Source of the DNA: Actinokineospora enzanensis DSM 44649
GTDB lineage: Bacteria > Actinomycetota > Actinomycetes > Mycobacteriales > Pseudonocardiaceae
Reading direction: 5' to 3'
DNA length: 64,000 bases
Assembly (NCBI RefSeq): GCF_000374445.1
Contig: NZ_KB894431.1
Coordinates: 1-64,000, forward strand
Shown: in pieces, positions 29,716 to 42,600 of the stretch
Layout: each line of letters starts with the position of its first letter
How positions within the stretch are numbered: position 1 is the first letter of the stretch
Position numbers and translations under genes: made by a program
The notes under the pieces: generated by a model
What the model was told of the DNA's origin: nothing
Seen by the model: the letters and a program-made list of their open reading frames with translations, nothing else
The model's database searches: none

Positions 29716-29821
29716 CTGACTGCACTCCCACCACACAGTGCTGATTCCCCACCCACCACACCCCGCTGATTCCCCACCCACCACACCCCGCTGATTCCCC
29801 ACCCACCACACCCCGCTGATT
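29716..29821. repeat. 25-bp tandem repeat array (four units)
   Basis: Three perfect 25-bp copies (29741-29765, 29766-29790, 29791-29815), each starting CTGATTCCCCAC, are preceded by a diverged copy (29716-29740) and followed by six bases of a fifth. The array fills most of the 189-bp gap between the siderophore reductase and binding-protein genes. There are no spacers, so this is not a CRISPR. The C-rich top strand could affect transcription or RNA structure. Confidence 0.95.
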
Positions 29822-29865
29822 GCCGCCACCACCCCGGCTCCACGATCAACCTGCTGAGGAAGTCA

Positions 29866-30861
29866 ATGCCAGTTCCCACACTCGCCCGCGTCACGGGTGC
29901 GCTCGTGCTCATCGTCGGCCTGGTCGCGGGGTGCGACTCCGGTGCCGCCGAGCCCGCCGCGCCCTCGGGGGCCACCCGGGTCTTCACCGCCGACAACGGC
30001 GACATCACCATCCCGGTCGCGCCGAAACGCGTCGTCGCCACCGGGTACGCCGTCCCGGCCCTGCTGGAGGCGGGCGCGCCGCTGGTCGGGATCTCCACCT
30101 GGCAGCGGGGGCTGCCGATGATGTCCGCCAAGGACCGCGCCGCCTACGACAGGCTGGCCAAGGTGGCAGGCGAGTCCGCCGCGGAGACCAACTACGAGGC
30201 GATCGCCCAGGCCGAGCCCGACCTGATCGTGATCGGTGTGCCCAAGCCGGTGCTCGCCGACATCGACCTCGACCGGCTGCGGGCGATCGCCCCGGTCGTC
30301 GCGCTGGGCCCCTCGCTCCCGTCGGCGTGGCGGGACCTCTCCCGCAAGCAGGCCGACGCGGCGGGCGCGCTGGCCACCTTCGACACCGTCCGTGCCGCCT
30401 ACGTGGACAAGACGAAGCAGCTGGCCGCCAAGTACGCCGGGGTCCTGCCCAAGCTCAAGTTCGCGCACCTGGGCGCGTACGGCGAGGTCGCCAACGGCAA
30501 CTTCCAGCGCGAGTTCAACGGCTCCTGGGGCACCAACGTCGCCCAGGACCTGGGCGCGAACTACTACGGCGAGGTCAAGGTGAAGGGCACCGGCTCCAAG
30601 GCGGTCAGCGAGTACCCCTCGATCGAGGAGCTGCCGTCCGCCTTCGCCGCGGCCGACGTGATCACCTACACGGTCAGCGCCGACGGCTCCGTCCCCAAGG
30701 GCGTGCGGTACGTGCTGGACTCGGAGCTGTGGAAGGGGCTGCCCGCGGTCAAGGCAGGCAAGATCTATCCGCTGCGCTACACCGAGGCCGCGACCTACGG
30801 CTCGGCCATGGCCACCGCCGACGCGGCCGACCAGGCGCTCGCCCCGCTGCTGACCTCGTGA
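29866..30861 (+). CDS. Ferric-siderophore-binding lipoprotein
   Basis: A 331-residue substrate-binding protein of the FepB/FhuD type. The signal ends in the lipobox LVAGC (Cys near residue 23), followed by a flexible GAAEPAAPSG stretch and two lobes: NGDITIPVAPKRVVATGYAV and AEPDLIVIGVPKPVL in the first, YPSIEELPSAF and GLPAVKAGKIYPLRY in the second. It should deliver the ferric catecholate to the permease encoded next. GAGGAAG precedes the ATG; the stop overlaps the first permease start. Confidence 0.94.
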   Translation: MPVPTLARVTGALVLIVGLVAGCDSGAAEPAAPSGATRVFTADNGDITIPVAPKRVVATGYAVPALLEAGAPLVGISTWQRGLPMMSAKDRAAYDRLAKVAGESAAETNYEAIAQAEPDLIVIGVPKPVLADIDLDRLRAIAPVVALGPSLPSAWRDLSRKQADAAGALATFDTVRAAYVDKTKQLAAKYAGVLPKLKFAHLGAYGEVANGNFQREFNGSWGTNVAQDLGANYYGEVKVKGTGSKAVSEYPSIEELPSAFAAADVITYTVSADGSVPKGVRYVLDSELWKGLPAVKAGKIYPLRYTEAATYGSAMATADAADQALAPLLTS

Positions 30862-31871
30862 CCACCGTCCACGCCGCGCCCGCGCGTCCCCGATCGGGGA
30901 CGCGCCGGGCGTGGCTCGTCGTGGCGCTGGTCGTGCTGGCCGCGGTGGCGGTGGTCAGCGTCGGCGTCGGTGCGCACGCCATCGCCCCCGCGGCCGTGCT
31001 GCGCGCGTTGTTCGCCCCGACGGGCACCGGTGACGACGCGGTGGTGCGCCACATCCGCGCGCCCCGCGCGTTGCTCGCCGTCGGGGTGGGCGCCGCGCTG
31101 GGCGTGGCGGGCGTACTGGTGCAGACGATCTCGCGCAACCCGTTGGCCGAGCCGGGAATCCTCGGCGTCACCACCGGCGCCGGGTTCGCCATCACCCTCG
31201 GGTCCGCGGCCGGGCTGACCGCCACGGGCGCGGGGGAGCTGATGCTGGCGGTGGCCGGTTCGGTGCTGGCGACCGTGATCGTGCACGCGGTTGGCCGGGG
31301 TTCACCGCTGCGGCTGGTGCTCACCGGGGTGGCGCTGAGCGCGGTGCTGTCCGGTGTGTCGCTGGGGACGCGGCTGTTGCTGCCGGACGTCTTCGACGCG
31401 TACCGGTTCTGGGCGGTGGGCTCGCTGGCCGGGCGGGAGCAGTCGCCGATGCTGCTGCCGTTGCTGGCCATCGGCCTGGCGCTGGTGGGTGCCGTGCTGC
31501 TGAGCAGGCAGCTGGACGCCGTCGCGCTCGGCGAGACGGTCGCGCGCAGCCTGGGCGCGAACGTGGTCGCGATCCGGGCGGGCGCGCTGGTGCTGATCAC
31601 CGTGCTGGCCGGGGCGGCGACCGCGATCGCCGGGCCGATCCTGTTCGTCGGCCTGATCGTGCCGCACCTGGCCCGCCGGGTGGCGGGCGGCTCGGTGCCG
31701 TGGCTGGTCGCCTACGCCGCCGTGCTGGGTCCGATCCTGCTGCTGGTGTCCGACGTCGGGTCGCGGGTGCTGCTGCCGACCGGCGAGGTTCCGGTGGCCT
31801 TCGTGACCGCGTTCCTCGGCGCGCCGGTGCTCATCTGGGCCGTCCGCCGGTACGGGGCGGCGCCGCTGTGA
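30858..31871 (+). CDS. Ferric-siderophore ABC permease 1 (FecCD family)
   Basis: A 337-residue membrane protein with about ten helices. FecCD signatures include HIRAPRALLAVGVGAALGVA, VQTISRNPLAEPGILGV and the cytoplasmic coupling region RSLGANVVAIRAGAL, then GPILFVGLIVPHLARRVAG. It forms a heterodimer with the following permease. GTG start overlapping the binding-protein stop, and its own stop overlaps permease 2, so the subunits are made together. Confidence 0.94.
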   Translation: MTTVHAAPARPRSGTRRAWLVVALVVLAAVAVVSVGVGAHAIAPAAVLRALFAPTGTGDDAVVRHIRAPRALLAVGVGAALGVAGVLVQTISRNPLAEPGILGVTTGAGFAITLGSAAGLTATGAGELMLAVAGSVLATVIVHAVGRGSPLRLVLTGVALSAVLSGVSLGTRLLLPDVFDAYRFWAVGSLAGREQSPMLLPLLAIGLALVGAVLLSRQLDAVALGETVARSLGANVVAIRAGALVLITVLAGAATAIAGPILFVGLIVPHLARRVAGGSVPWLVAYAAVLGPILLLVSDVGSRVLLPTGEVPVAFVTAFLGAPVLIWAVRRYGAAPL

Positions 31872-32890
31872 CCGCCGTCGTCCTGCGCCGCGGCCGTTTC
31901 TCGGTCCGCGTCGAGCGCCGCACCCTCGTCGTCACCGTCGTCGCGCTGGTCGTGATCGCCGGTCTGATCCTGCTGGGCCTGTGCCACGGTGCCGTCTGGG
32001 CGAGCCCGGCCAAGGTGTTCGCCGCGCTGACCGGCGGCCACGGCGAGTCCGCCGTGGTGATCCGCCAGTGGCGCCTGCCCCGGGTGCTCGCCGCCGCGGT
32101 CTTCGGCGCCGCGCTCGGCGCGGCCGGGGCGATCTTCCAGGGCCTCACCCGCAACCCGCTGGGCAGCCCGGAGGTCATCGGCCTCGACGCGGGCGCCTAC
32201 ACCGGCGCGCTGGTCGCGCTCACCGTGCTGTCCGGCACGTCCGGCCAGCTGGTCACCGGTGCCGTGCTGGGTGGTCTGGTGGCGGCGGCCGTGGTCTACC
32301 TGCTCTCCCGCTCCGGCGGCGTGTTCGGGCTGCGGCTGGTGGTGGTCGGCATCGCGGTCAACGCCATGCTGACCGCGGTCAACTCCTGGATCGTGCTGCG
32401 CGCCGACCTGGAGATCGCCATCGCCGCCGTCGGCTGGAGCGCGGGCTCGCTCAACGGGATCGGCTGGGACGACGTGGGCGTCCCGTTCGCCGTCATCGGC
32501 GTCCTGCTGGCCCTGCTGGCGTCCCGGGCGCGGTCCGCGCAGCAGGCCGACCTGGGCCGGGAGGTCGCGATCGCCACCGGCGTCGGGCTGGACCGGCTGC
32601 GGTTGCAGCTGGTGTTCATCGGCGTGGGCTGCACGGCCACGGTCACCGCGGTGGCCGGGCCGATCGCGTTCATCGCCCTGGCCGCCCCGCAGATCGGCAG
32701 ACGGCTGGTCGCCGCGCCGGGCGTGCCGGTGCTCCCGGCCGCGCTGACCGGCGCGGTCCTGTTGCTGGCCACCGACCTGCTCGCCCAGGTGCTGCTCGCG
32801 CCGGTCTCGCTGCCCGCGGGCGTGGTCAGCACCGTCGTCGGCGGCATCTACCTGATCTGGCTGCTGGCCAGGAAGGTCGGGCGCACGTGA
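31868..32890 (+). CDS. Ferric-siderophore ABC permease 2 (FecCD family)
   Basis: A 340-residue partner permease. It shows RQWRLPRVLAAAVFGAALGA, FQGLTRNPLGSPEVIGLDAG, ATGVGLDRLRLQLVFIGVG and GPIAFIALAAPQIGRRL, the equivalents of motifs in permease 1. Hydrophobic helices fill the rest. GTG start and GTGA overlaps at both ends. No separate regulator lies in this transport set, so expression probably depends on the upstream iron box. Confidence 0.94.
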   Translation: MTAVVLRRGRFSVRVERRTLVVTVVALVVIAGLILLGLCHGAVWASPAKVFAALTGGHGESAVVIRQWRLPRVLAAAVFGAALGAAGAIFQGLTRNPLGSPEVIGLDAGAYTGALVALTVLSGTSGQLVTGAVLGGLVAAAVVYLLSRSGGVFGLRLVVVGIAVNAMLTAVNSWIVLRADLEIAIAAVGWSAGSLNGIGWDDVGVPFAVIGVLLALLASRARSAQQADLGREVAIATGVGLDRLRLQLVFIGVGCTATVTAVAGPIAFIALAAPQIGRRLVAAPGVPVLPAALTGAVLLLATDLLAQVLLAPVSLPAGVVSTVVGGIYLIWLLARKVGRT

Positions 32891-33663
32891 GCGCCCGCCT
32901 GTCCGCGCGGGACCTTACCCTGCGCTACGACGACCGGGTGGTCTCCACCCGGCTGTCGGTGGACGTGCCCGACGGCGCGTTCACCGCCGTGGTCGGCCCG
33001 AACGCGTGCGGCAAGTCGACGCTGCTGCGCGCGTTCGTCCGGCTGCTGCGCCCCAGCGCGGGTGTGGTCCTGCTCGACGGTCGGGACGTGCGGTCCTACC
33101 CGAACAAGGAACTGGCGCGCGCGCTGGGTTTCCTGCCGCAGGAACCGATCGCCCCCGAGGACGTGCGGGTGCGCGCGCTGGTCGCACGCGGTCGCTTCCC
33201 GTACCAGTCGCTGCTGTCGACCTGGTCGGACGAGGACGAGCACTGCGTCGCCGAGGCGATGACCGCGGCGGGTGTGGCCGATCTCGCCGACCGGCCGGTG
33301 CACGAACTGTCCGGCGGGCAGCGGCAACGGGTGTGGATCGCGCTGGTGCTCGCGCAGCGCACCACGCACCTGCTGCTCGACGAGCCGACGTCGTTCCTCG
33401 ACATCGCCCACCAGTACCAGCTGCTGGAGCTGCTGGCAGGCCTGCGCGACCAGGGCCGCACCGTGATCGCGGTGCTGCACGACATCAACCAGGCCTGCCG
33501 CTACGCCGACCACGTCGTGGCCATGCGCGACGGGCAGGTGGTGGCCGAGGGCCCGCCGTCGCGGGTCGTCGACGCCGCCCTGATCACCAAGGTCTTCGAG
33601 CTGCCCTGCGTGGTGGTGCCCGACCCGGTGACCGGCACGCCGATGGTCGTCCCCGCCCGCTGA
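32887..33663 (+). CDS. Ferric-siderophore ABC transporter ATPase
   Basis: A 258-residue ATP-binding subunit of the FepC type. It has Walker [10 protein letters not shown] (near residue 38), Q-loop LGFLPQEP, signature [17 protein letters not shown], Walker [12 protein letters not shown] and the switch His in [13 protein letters not shown]. Its role is to power import of the ferric siderophore. GTG start overlapping permease 2; 28 bp separate it from the NRPS gene, which has its own ribosome site. Confidence 0.95.
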   Translation: MSARLSARDLTLRYDDRVVSTRLSVDVPDGAFTAVVGPNACGKSTLLRAFVRLLRPSAGVVLLDGRDVRSYPNKELARALGFLPQEPIAPEDVRVRALVARGRFPYQSLLSTWSDEDEHCVAEAMTAAGVADLADRPVHELSGGQRQRVWIALVLAQRTTHLLLDEPTSFLDIAHQYQLLELLAGLRDQGRTVIAVLHDINQACRYADHVVAMRDGQVVAEGPPSRVVDAALITKVFELPCVVVPDPVTGTPMVVPAR

Positions 33664-33691
33664 CCACCCCGACACCGACCAGGAGCACGCG

Positions 33692-36600
33692 TTGAGCACA
33701 GCCCACGCCCACCCCGGGACCGAGTCCGAGTCGGCCGCGCCCGGGATCACCTGGGAGCTGACCCGCGCCCAGCGCGGCATCTGGGACGCGCAGCGCCTGG
33801 AGCCGGACTCGCCGTACTACGTCGTCGGCGACGTGCTGGAGATCGGCGGCGGCGAGCCGGTGGACGTCGAGGCGCTGCGCGCGGCGATCCGCGCGACCAC
33901 CGAGGAGGCGGACAGCCTGCGGCTGCGGGTGTTCGCCACCGCGGACGGGCCGCGTCAGGTGCTGTCCGCCGAGCCGGTGCCGCTGCCGGAGGTGGTCGAC
34001 CTGCGCGGCGCGCCGGACCCGATAGCCGCCGCGCACGCGTTCGTCGACCGGGAACGCCGCCGGGTCGCCGAGGCGTGTCGGGAGATGGTGGACCGGCCGT
34101 TGTTCTCGCACAAGGTGTTGCGCCTGACCGACCGGGAGGTGTGGTTCACGCAGCTGGGCCACCACCTGGTGTTCGACGGCTACACCGCCGCCATGCTGGC
34201 CCGCCGCACCGCCGCCCACTACACGGCCCTGGTGCAGGGGAACCCGCCCGCTCCGTCGCCGTTCGGGCGGTTCGCCGATGTGGTCGCCGCCGACCGCGAC
34301 TACCTCGCCGGTGAACGGGCCGAGAAGGACCGGGCGTACTGGCGCGAGCGGTTCACCCCGCTACCGGACCTGGACGACGTCGTGGGCGGGACCGGCCTTC
34401 CCGAACACACGGTCACCGCTCGCGCCGTGTTGCCCGCGAGCGACCTCGCACGGCTGGGCGAGATCGCCGAGAGCGTGGGCGCGACCTGGGGTGAGGCGCT
34501 CATCGCCTGCTATGCCACGTTCCTGCACCGGGTGCTGGGCCGCGACGACGTGGTGTTCGCGCTGCCGTTGATGTGCCGGTTCGGTTCCGCGCTGCGCACC
34601 CCGGCCATGGCGGTCAACGTGCTGCCCCTGCGGGTCGCGGTGTCCGGCGGTGACGGCCTGGCCGAGGTGACCGCGCGGGTTGCCGTGGCGATGCGCGAGA
34701 TGCGCGCGCACCAGCGCTATCGCGGCGAGGACCTGCCCCGTGACCTGGCCGTGCCCGGCGCGGGCGCGCTGCTGCACGGGCGGGGCGTGAACCTCAAGGC
34801 GTTCGACCTCGCGCTCGACTTCGCCGGGTCGGCCGGGACCATGCGCAACGTCGCGGGCGGGCCGCCGGAGGACATGGGGCTGAGCGTCCTGCCGACCGCG
34901 GATGGCGGGTTGTTGCTGGGCTTCGAGGTCGACGCCCGCACCCACGACCAGGCCGGGGTCGATCGCAGGCTGGACTCGTTGCTCGCGCTGCTGCACGGCC
35001 TGACGGGCCCGGACACACCCGCGATCGGCCGGGTCGACCTGGTCGCGCCCGAGGACCGCGCGGCCCTGCTCGACGCGTGGTGCACGAAGGCCGCGCCGGG
35101 CGCGCCGCGCGATGTGCCCGGCCTGCTGGCGGATCTTGCCTTGGACCACCGTGGACAGACGGCGCTGGTGTGCGGGGCGGAGCGTCTGACCATCGCGGAG
35201 CTGGTCGCCCGGGTGCGTCGACTGGCCCGTGCCCTGCGGGCGCGTGGTGTCGGCGCGGACGAGGTGGTCGCGCTGCCGCTGACCCGGTCGACCGATCTCG
35301 TCGTCGCCCTGCTGGCGGTGCTCGACGCGGGCGCCGCCTTCCTCCCGCTCGACGTCGAGCACCCGGCACCACGACTGCGCGCGACGATCACCGAGGCGGG
35401 CGCCGTGCTCGTGCTGGCCGAGTCGTCCACTGTGGACGCCGTGCCGCCGGAGGTGCCGCACCTGATACTCGACGCGCCGGAGGTACGCGCGGAACTGGCC
35501 GGGTTGCCCGATCTTCCACTGTCCGCCGAGGAACTTTCGGCGCCCCGGCACCCTGATCACCTCGCCTACGTCATCTTCACCTCCGGCTCCACCGGCACCC
35601 CCAAGGGCGTGCTGGGGCGCGTCGGCGGCCTGGCCTCGCTCGTGCACCACCATCGGTCCACCACGGTGGCCGGGGCCGCGCGGGCGGCCGGGCGGCGGCT
35701 GCGTGCCGCGCACACGTACTCGTTCGCCTTCGACTCCGCGCTCGACCAGCTGGTGTGGTTGCTGTGCGGGCACGAACTGCACCTCTACGACGCCGAGACC
35801 GCACGCGACGCGACCGCGTTGCTCGCCGCGTTCGGGCGAGACGCCATCGACGTGGTCGACACCACGCCGTCGATGGCCGCCCCGCTGCTGGACTCGGGCC
35901 TGCTCGACAGCTCCCGCCGACCGACGTTGCTCATTCTCGGCGGGGAGGCCGCGCCGCCCGCGATGTGGCGCCGGATAGCGGAATCCGGTGTCGCCGCCCG
36001 CAACCTCTACGGCCCGACAGAGGCCACTGTGGACAGTGTAGGTGCCCGGATCGACGGCGGTGAGCCGGTGATCGGGTTCCCGGTCCCCGGGACCCGCGTC
36101 TACCTGCTGGACAACGCGCTGCGCGTGGTGCCGCCGGGCAGCGTCGGAGAACTGTACCTGGCAGGCCCGCACCTGGCGCGCGGCTACCTGGACCGACCGG
36201 GCGCCACCGCCGAGCGATTCGTCGCCGACCCGTTCGGCGCCACCGGTGATCGGATGTACCGCACCGGGGACCTGGCCCGGTGGGTGCCGGGCCGAGGTCT
36301 GGCGTACCTGGGCCGTCGCGACGGGCAGGTCAAGGTACGCGGCCACCGGGTCGAACTCGGCGAGGTCGAGGCCGCGCTGGGCGCGCTGCCCGGAGTGGGC
36401 GCTGCGGCGGCCGCCGTGCGTACCGACACCGGCACGGCCCGTCTCGTGGGCTATGTCGTGCCCGCCGCGCGGACCACCGCGCTCGACCCGGACGAGGTCC
36501 GCGCGGCGTTGGCGGAGGGGGTGCCGGACCACCTGGTGCCCACGGCCGTGGTCGTGCTCGACGCGCTTCCCATGACCACCAACGGAAAGCTCGACCGCGC

Positions 36601-39600
36601 CGCCCTGCCCGCCCCCCGAGCCGCCGGGGGCGGCCGGGCCCCGACCACGGAACGGGAACGACTGCTCTGCGCCGCCGTCGCCGAGGTGGTCGGGGTGCAG
36701 CGGGTCGGCCCGGACGACGACTTCTTCGCGGTCGGCGGCGACAGCATCACCGCGATCAGCGTCAGCAGCAGGCTGCGCGCGCACGGTCTGGACCTGCGCC
36801 CCCGTGACCTACTCGGCCGTGGCAGCTTCGCCGCGCTGGCCGCCGCCGGGCGTGATCTCGTCGAGGTGCAGGCGGTGGTGGTCGACGAGCCCACCGGGCC
36901 GGTGCCCGCGCCACCCATCGTGCGCGCCCTGCTCGAACCGCACCCCGATCACGCCTCGATCGCGGGCTACGCGCAGTGGACCACGTTGCGCGTCAACGGA
37001 TCCCTGACCCTCGCGGACCTCACCCGTGGCGTCCGCGCGCTGGTCGACCACCATGACGCCCTGCGCCTGCGGGTGTCGCCCTCCGGCGAGCTGGTCGTGG
37101 TCTCCGGGCCCTCGGCACACCGGGTCGTCGAGTCCACAGGGGACGATCCGGGCGCGGTGGCGAAAGCGTTGGCCGCCGCGCTCGACCCGGCTGCGGGCGA
37201 GGTCGTGCGGGTCGCCGTGCTGCGCACGCCGTCGGACGCCCCGGACGAGGTCGTGATCGTGGTCCACCATCTCGCTGTGGACGGTGTGTCGTGGCGGGTC
37301 CTGGTTCCCGACCTGCAAGCCGCCTGCGCAGGCTCGCCGCTCCTGCCGGTCGGTACCTCCTGGCGCCGACACGCGCTCCGGCTTGCCGAGCAGGGCGCCA
37401 CCGGCGCCCGCCGGGCCGAGATCGACCACTGGCGCGCCTCCCGCGACGATTTCCGGCTCGGTGCTCGGCCGTTGGACCAGTCCGTCGACACCACGGCCAC
37501 CGCCCACCGCACCACCACCGTCGCCTCGCCCGAGGCGAGCGCAGCCGTCCTTACCGGACTGACCACCGCCTACCGCGCGGGTTCCGATGAGGTGCTTCTG
37601 GCCGCGCTCGTTCTTGCCCTGCGGCTGTGGCGCGGCGACGAACGCGACACGGTGACCGTCACCGTGGAAGGGCACGGTCGGGATCAAGCCGGGCTCGACC
37701 TCGCCCGCACCGTCGGCTGGTTCACCGCCGAGCACCCCCTGCGCCTGCCCGCCGACGCCGTGCGCACGCCCGCCGACCTGGCCGACGCCCTCGCCGGTGG
37801 CGCTGCCGCAGGTCGGTTGGTGCGTGCGGTCAAGGAGGCCAAGCGCGCGGTTCCCGACAACGGCATCGGGTACGGCGTCCTGCGCCACCTCGATCCCGAG
37901 ACCCGTGCGGACTTCGCCGCGATCCCGCCACCGGACGTGCTGCTCAACTACCTGGGCCGGTTCGCCCCGGCGACCGATGGCGGGTGGCGGCTGCCCGACG
38001 ACGACCCGTTCGCCGTGATCGAGCCCCCGGCCAAGGCGCTGGAACAGGTACTCGCGCTCAACTGCTTCGTCCGCGCGGGCACCGAGCCGCGCATCGCCGT
38101 CGAATGGACCGCCGCCGGACTGGTCCTCGGCCCGCACGCGCTCGCCTGCCTGCGGCTCGCCTGGGACGAGGCGCTCGCCGCCCTCGCCGCGCACGCCGAA
38201 CGTCTGGGCCGGGACGGCGGCGGTCTCACCCCGTCCGACCTGCCGCTGGTCGACCTCGACCAGGACGCCATCGACGAGCTGGAGCGGCGCGGCCGGGTGC
38301 TCGACGTCCTGCCCGCCACGTCCCTGCAGGTCGGCTTGGCCTTCCACACCCAGCTGCGCGGCGACCAGGACACCGACGTCTACGTCGTGCAGGCGGTCAC
38401 CCTGCTGCGCGGCGCCCTCGACCACGACCGGATGCGCGCGGCGACCGGCGAGCTGCTGCGCAGGCATCCCGCGCTGCGCGTCCACCTGCACACCACCACG
38501 GGCGGCGAGGTCGTCCAGGTCGTCCCGACAGAGGTCACTCTCGACTGGCGGCGGGTCGACCTGTCCGGACACACTCCCGACGAGCGCGCCCGGCTGGTGG
38601 CCGAGCACTGCCGCGTCGACCTGGAACGGCCATTCGACACCGCCGTCCCGCCGCTGGTGCGCTTCCTGCTGTGCACGCTCGGCCCCGACGAGCACCGCCT
38701 GGTCATCACCAACCATCACGCGCTGCTCGACGGCTGGTCGATGCCGCTGGTCGGCCGCACCCTGCTGGCCACCTATGCCGAACTCGGCGGCGGACCCGCC
38801 GCACCGACCGGCCCGTCCCTGACCGACTACCACCGCCTGCTGGCGAGCCGCGACCACGCCGCCGGGCTCGATGCCTGGCGTGTCGCGTTGGCCGGTCTCG
38901 ACGGGGGCACCCGACTCGCCCCGGCCGCCGTGGCGTCCACAGTGGAGCGTCCGGAGCGGGTGACCGTCAACCTGGGCACGGAGTTCAGCGAGCGGCTGCG
39001 CGCGTTCGCCCGCGCGCAGGGCGTGACCGCCACGACCGTGTTCCAGACCGCGTGGGGAGTGCTGCTCGGCAGGCTGACCGGGCGCAACGACGTGGTGTTC
39101 GGCTGTCCCGTCTCCGGCAGGCCCGCCGAACTCGACGGTGTCGACCGCGTGATCGGCCAACTCGGCAACACCATCCCGGTCCGCGTGCGCGCCGGAGTGG
39201 CCGAGACGGCCGCCGCCGTCCTCGCGCGGGTGCAGGCCGAGAGCGCCGCCCTGGTCGAGCATCACCACGTCGGCCTGCCGGACGTGCAGCGCGCGGCGGG
39301 GCTGGGCGAGCTGTTCGACACCATGCTGGTGATGGAGAACTTCCCGCTCTCCGACCGGAGTCGCACCCCGCTCGCCCCCGGCCTCGACCTGGTGGGCGTG
39401 GACATCATCGACGCGACGCACTACCCGCTGACCGTGATCGTGATCCCCGGGGCGGAGATCGTCGTCGGCCTCGGCTACCAGCCGCGCGCCTTCGACGAGG
39501 ACACCGTGCGGCGCTACGGCCACTGGCTGCGCACACTGCTCGACGAGATCATCACCGACCCGGACCGCCCCGTCGCCCGGCTACGCGCGCTCGACGCCAC

Positions 39601-42600
39601 CGAGCACCGGGCGATGCTGGCGCTGGGGGAGGGACCCGAGCCGAGCAGGCAGGTCGGCGGCTGCCTCGCGGAGTTCGGGCGCTGGGTGTGCGAGACGCCT
39701 GACGCGGAGGCGGTCGTGTGCCGTGACCGCAGCCTGTCCTACGCCGAACTCGACCGCCGCGCCAACCGCCTCGCCCACGCCCTACGCGCGCAGGGCGTGC
39801 GTCCGCAGGACCCGGTGGCGGTGCTGCTCGACCGGGACGTCGAGCTGGTGGTGGCACTGTTCGGTGTGCTCAAGGCGGGCGCGGTGCACGTCCCGATGGA
39901 CCCGACCTACCCGGTCGACCGCCTCCGGTTCATGATCGACGACATCGCCCCCACCGCGGTGATCGCCACCGGCAGGCCCGCCATCCCGGTCGCGGTCCCG
40001 GTGGTCGACCCAGTCGCGTTCGGACCGTCCACTTGGGATATCGACCCGACCGAGTCCCGACCGGACATCACCGACGACTCGATCGCCTACGTCATCTACA
40101 CCTCCGGCACCACGGGCAGGCCCAAGGGCGTCGCCATCCCGCATCGCGGCCTGCCCAGCCTGGTCACCCTGCAGGAGGACATCGTCGGCATCGGCGAGCG
40201 CGAGCGCTACCTGCACTTCGCCTCGACCAGCTTCGATGTCGCCTTCTGGCAGTTCATGCTGCCACTGCTGTCCGGCGGCACCTCGGTCATCGCGCCCGAG
40301 GAGGCGCGGGTGCCCGGCGACGAGCTGCTGGACTACATCGTCGAGCACCGGGTGACCGGGGTGAACCTGCTGCCCTCGTTCGTCGCGGCGATCCCCGACG
40401 ACAGCGCGATCGCCCGCGACGTGCTCGTCATGATCGGCGCCGAGCGGCTCGACCCCGAACTCGCCCACCGCTGGGGCGACCGCCGCGCGCTGTTCAACGC
40501 CTACGGGCCCACCGAGGTCACCATCAATTCCGTCACCTGGCACTACCGACCGGACGACCCGGGCCCGCTGCCGATCGGCCGCCCCGACCCGCAGGTGCGC
40601 GCCTACGTCCTCGACGCGGGCCTGCTCCCGGTCGGCGTCGGCGTGGCGGGCGAGCTGTACCTGGCAGGCCCCAAACTGGCCCGGGGTTATGTCAACCGCG
40701 CCGCACTGACCGCCGAACGGTTCGTCGCCGACCCCTTCGGCCCGGCGGGCGAGCGCATGTACCGCACCGGCGACCTGGTGCGCTGGCGGCCGGACGGTCA
40801 GCTGGTGTTTCTCGGCCGGACCGACCATCAGGTCAAGGTGCGCGGGTTCCGCATCGAACTCGCCGAGATCGAGACCGTGTTGGGCAGGCATCCGGCCGTA
40901 CGCGCCTGCGCCGTGATCGTCCGTGACTCCAGACTGATCGGCTACGTCCTGCCCGACGGCACCGCTCCCGACCCGGCCGCACTGCGCGCACACCTGGCCG
41001 CCGATCTTCCCGACCACATGGTGCCCACGACTTTCGTGACCGTCGACCGGTTGCCCCTGGGCCCCACCGGCAAACTCGACCGCGACGCCCTACCCGACCC
41101 CGTCCTGCACACCGCGACCGAGGCCCGGGAACCGTCCACCCCGGCCGAGGCCACGCTGCTCACGGTATTCCGCGAGATACTCGGCAACGTCCACCTGGAC
41201 CACTCCTTCCTGGACATCGGGGGCGACAGCATCGTCTCCCTCCGGGTGGTCTCCCGGGCTCGCCGCGCGGGCCTCACTCTCACCGCCCGCGACGTCTTCG
41301 AGGGCGGCACGATCGCCGGAATCGCGGCCCGCTGCGGAGCTGTTGTGTCCACAGAGGACATTCCCGCCGTCGGCGACATCCCCCTCACCCCGATCATGCA
41401 CGACCTACTGCGGCGCGGCCCCGCGAACTCCTTCTGCCAGTGGGTCCGGATATGCGTACCCCCAAGCGACGCCGCGACGTGGCACGGAGTCCTCGACGCC
41501 ATCCTCACCCGCCACGACGCAGTGCGCGCCCACCTGATCGACGAACCGACGTCGCGTGACCCCGAAGCGGGTCCGGTGTTGCGCGTTCCCGAAGCGGGTG
41601 CCGTGACCGGCGCGGACGTACTCACCGTGGTGACCGCCACCAATGATCCGGACGTGCAAGCCCTGGAGCACATCACCCGTGCCCGCGCCGCGATGGATCC
41701 GCGCACCGGGCCACTTCTGCGCGCGGTGTGGATCGACGCGGGGCCGTCCCGTCTCGGCAGGCTCGTCCTCATCGCCCACCACCTCGTGGTCGACGCCGTG
41801 TCCTGGCGCGTCCTGCTCGACGACATCGCCCAGGCCCACGCGGGCGCCACCCTGCCCCGCCACGGCATGTCCCTGCTGGGCTGGGCGAAGGCCCTGCGCG
41901 ACGCCGTACCCGCGCGGCAGAGCGAACGCCCGCACTGGCACCGTGTCGCCGCCGCCCCGCCCTCCTCGCTGCCCGCGCTCGACCCGGTTCGGGACATCGC
42001 GGCCACCGCCCGCCACCACCACGTCCGGATCGACCCGGCCACCACCCGCGCCGCGATCACCACCCTGCCCGCCGCGTACCGCACCACCCCCGACACCGTC
42101 CTGCTCACCGCGCTCGCCCGCGCGGTCGCGGCCTGGCGCGGCACGACACCCGACCTGCTCGTCGCGCTGGAGGGCCACGGCCGCCCGGCACACCGCCCGG
42201 ACTTCTCCGGCCCGGTGGACCTATCGCAAACGGTGGGCTGGTTCACCGCCGTGCACCCGGCCCGGATCACCCCACCCGCAGGCACCGCACCCGCCCTACG
42301 CGCCGTCCGCGAACACCTCCGCGCCGCAGGCGACGGCCTCGGCCACGGAATCCTGGGCGGCGACCTGGTACGCCCACCCGAGGTCGGCTGGAACTACCTC
42401 GGCCGCTTCCCCGCCGCCCCCGGCGAGGAAACCGCCTGGCAGCCCCCACCGGACGCCGACCCACTCGGCTCCGGTGGCGAGGACCTGCCGCTGCCGCAAG
42501 CCCTCATGGTGAACGCCCTCCTGCGTGACGACGAACTGGGCGTCCGCATCACCTGGCCCGCCGCCCTGTTCACCCCCTCGGAGATCGCGGAGCTGGGCGA

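Noticed and set aside
29716-29821. Possible CRISPR array
   Set aside because: Units are directly adjacent with no spacers and there are no cas genes.
36809-39523. Minus-strand open frame of 904 codons across the NRPS
   Set aside because: Shadow of the NRPS coding frame. Repetitive Gly/Arg/Val content and no recognisable motif.
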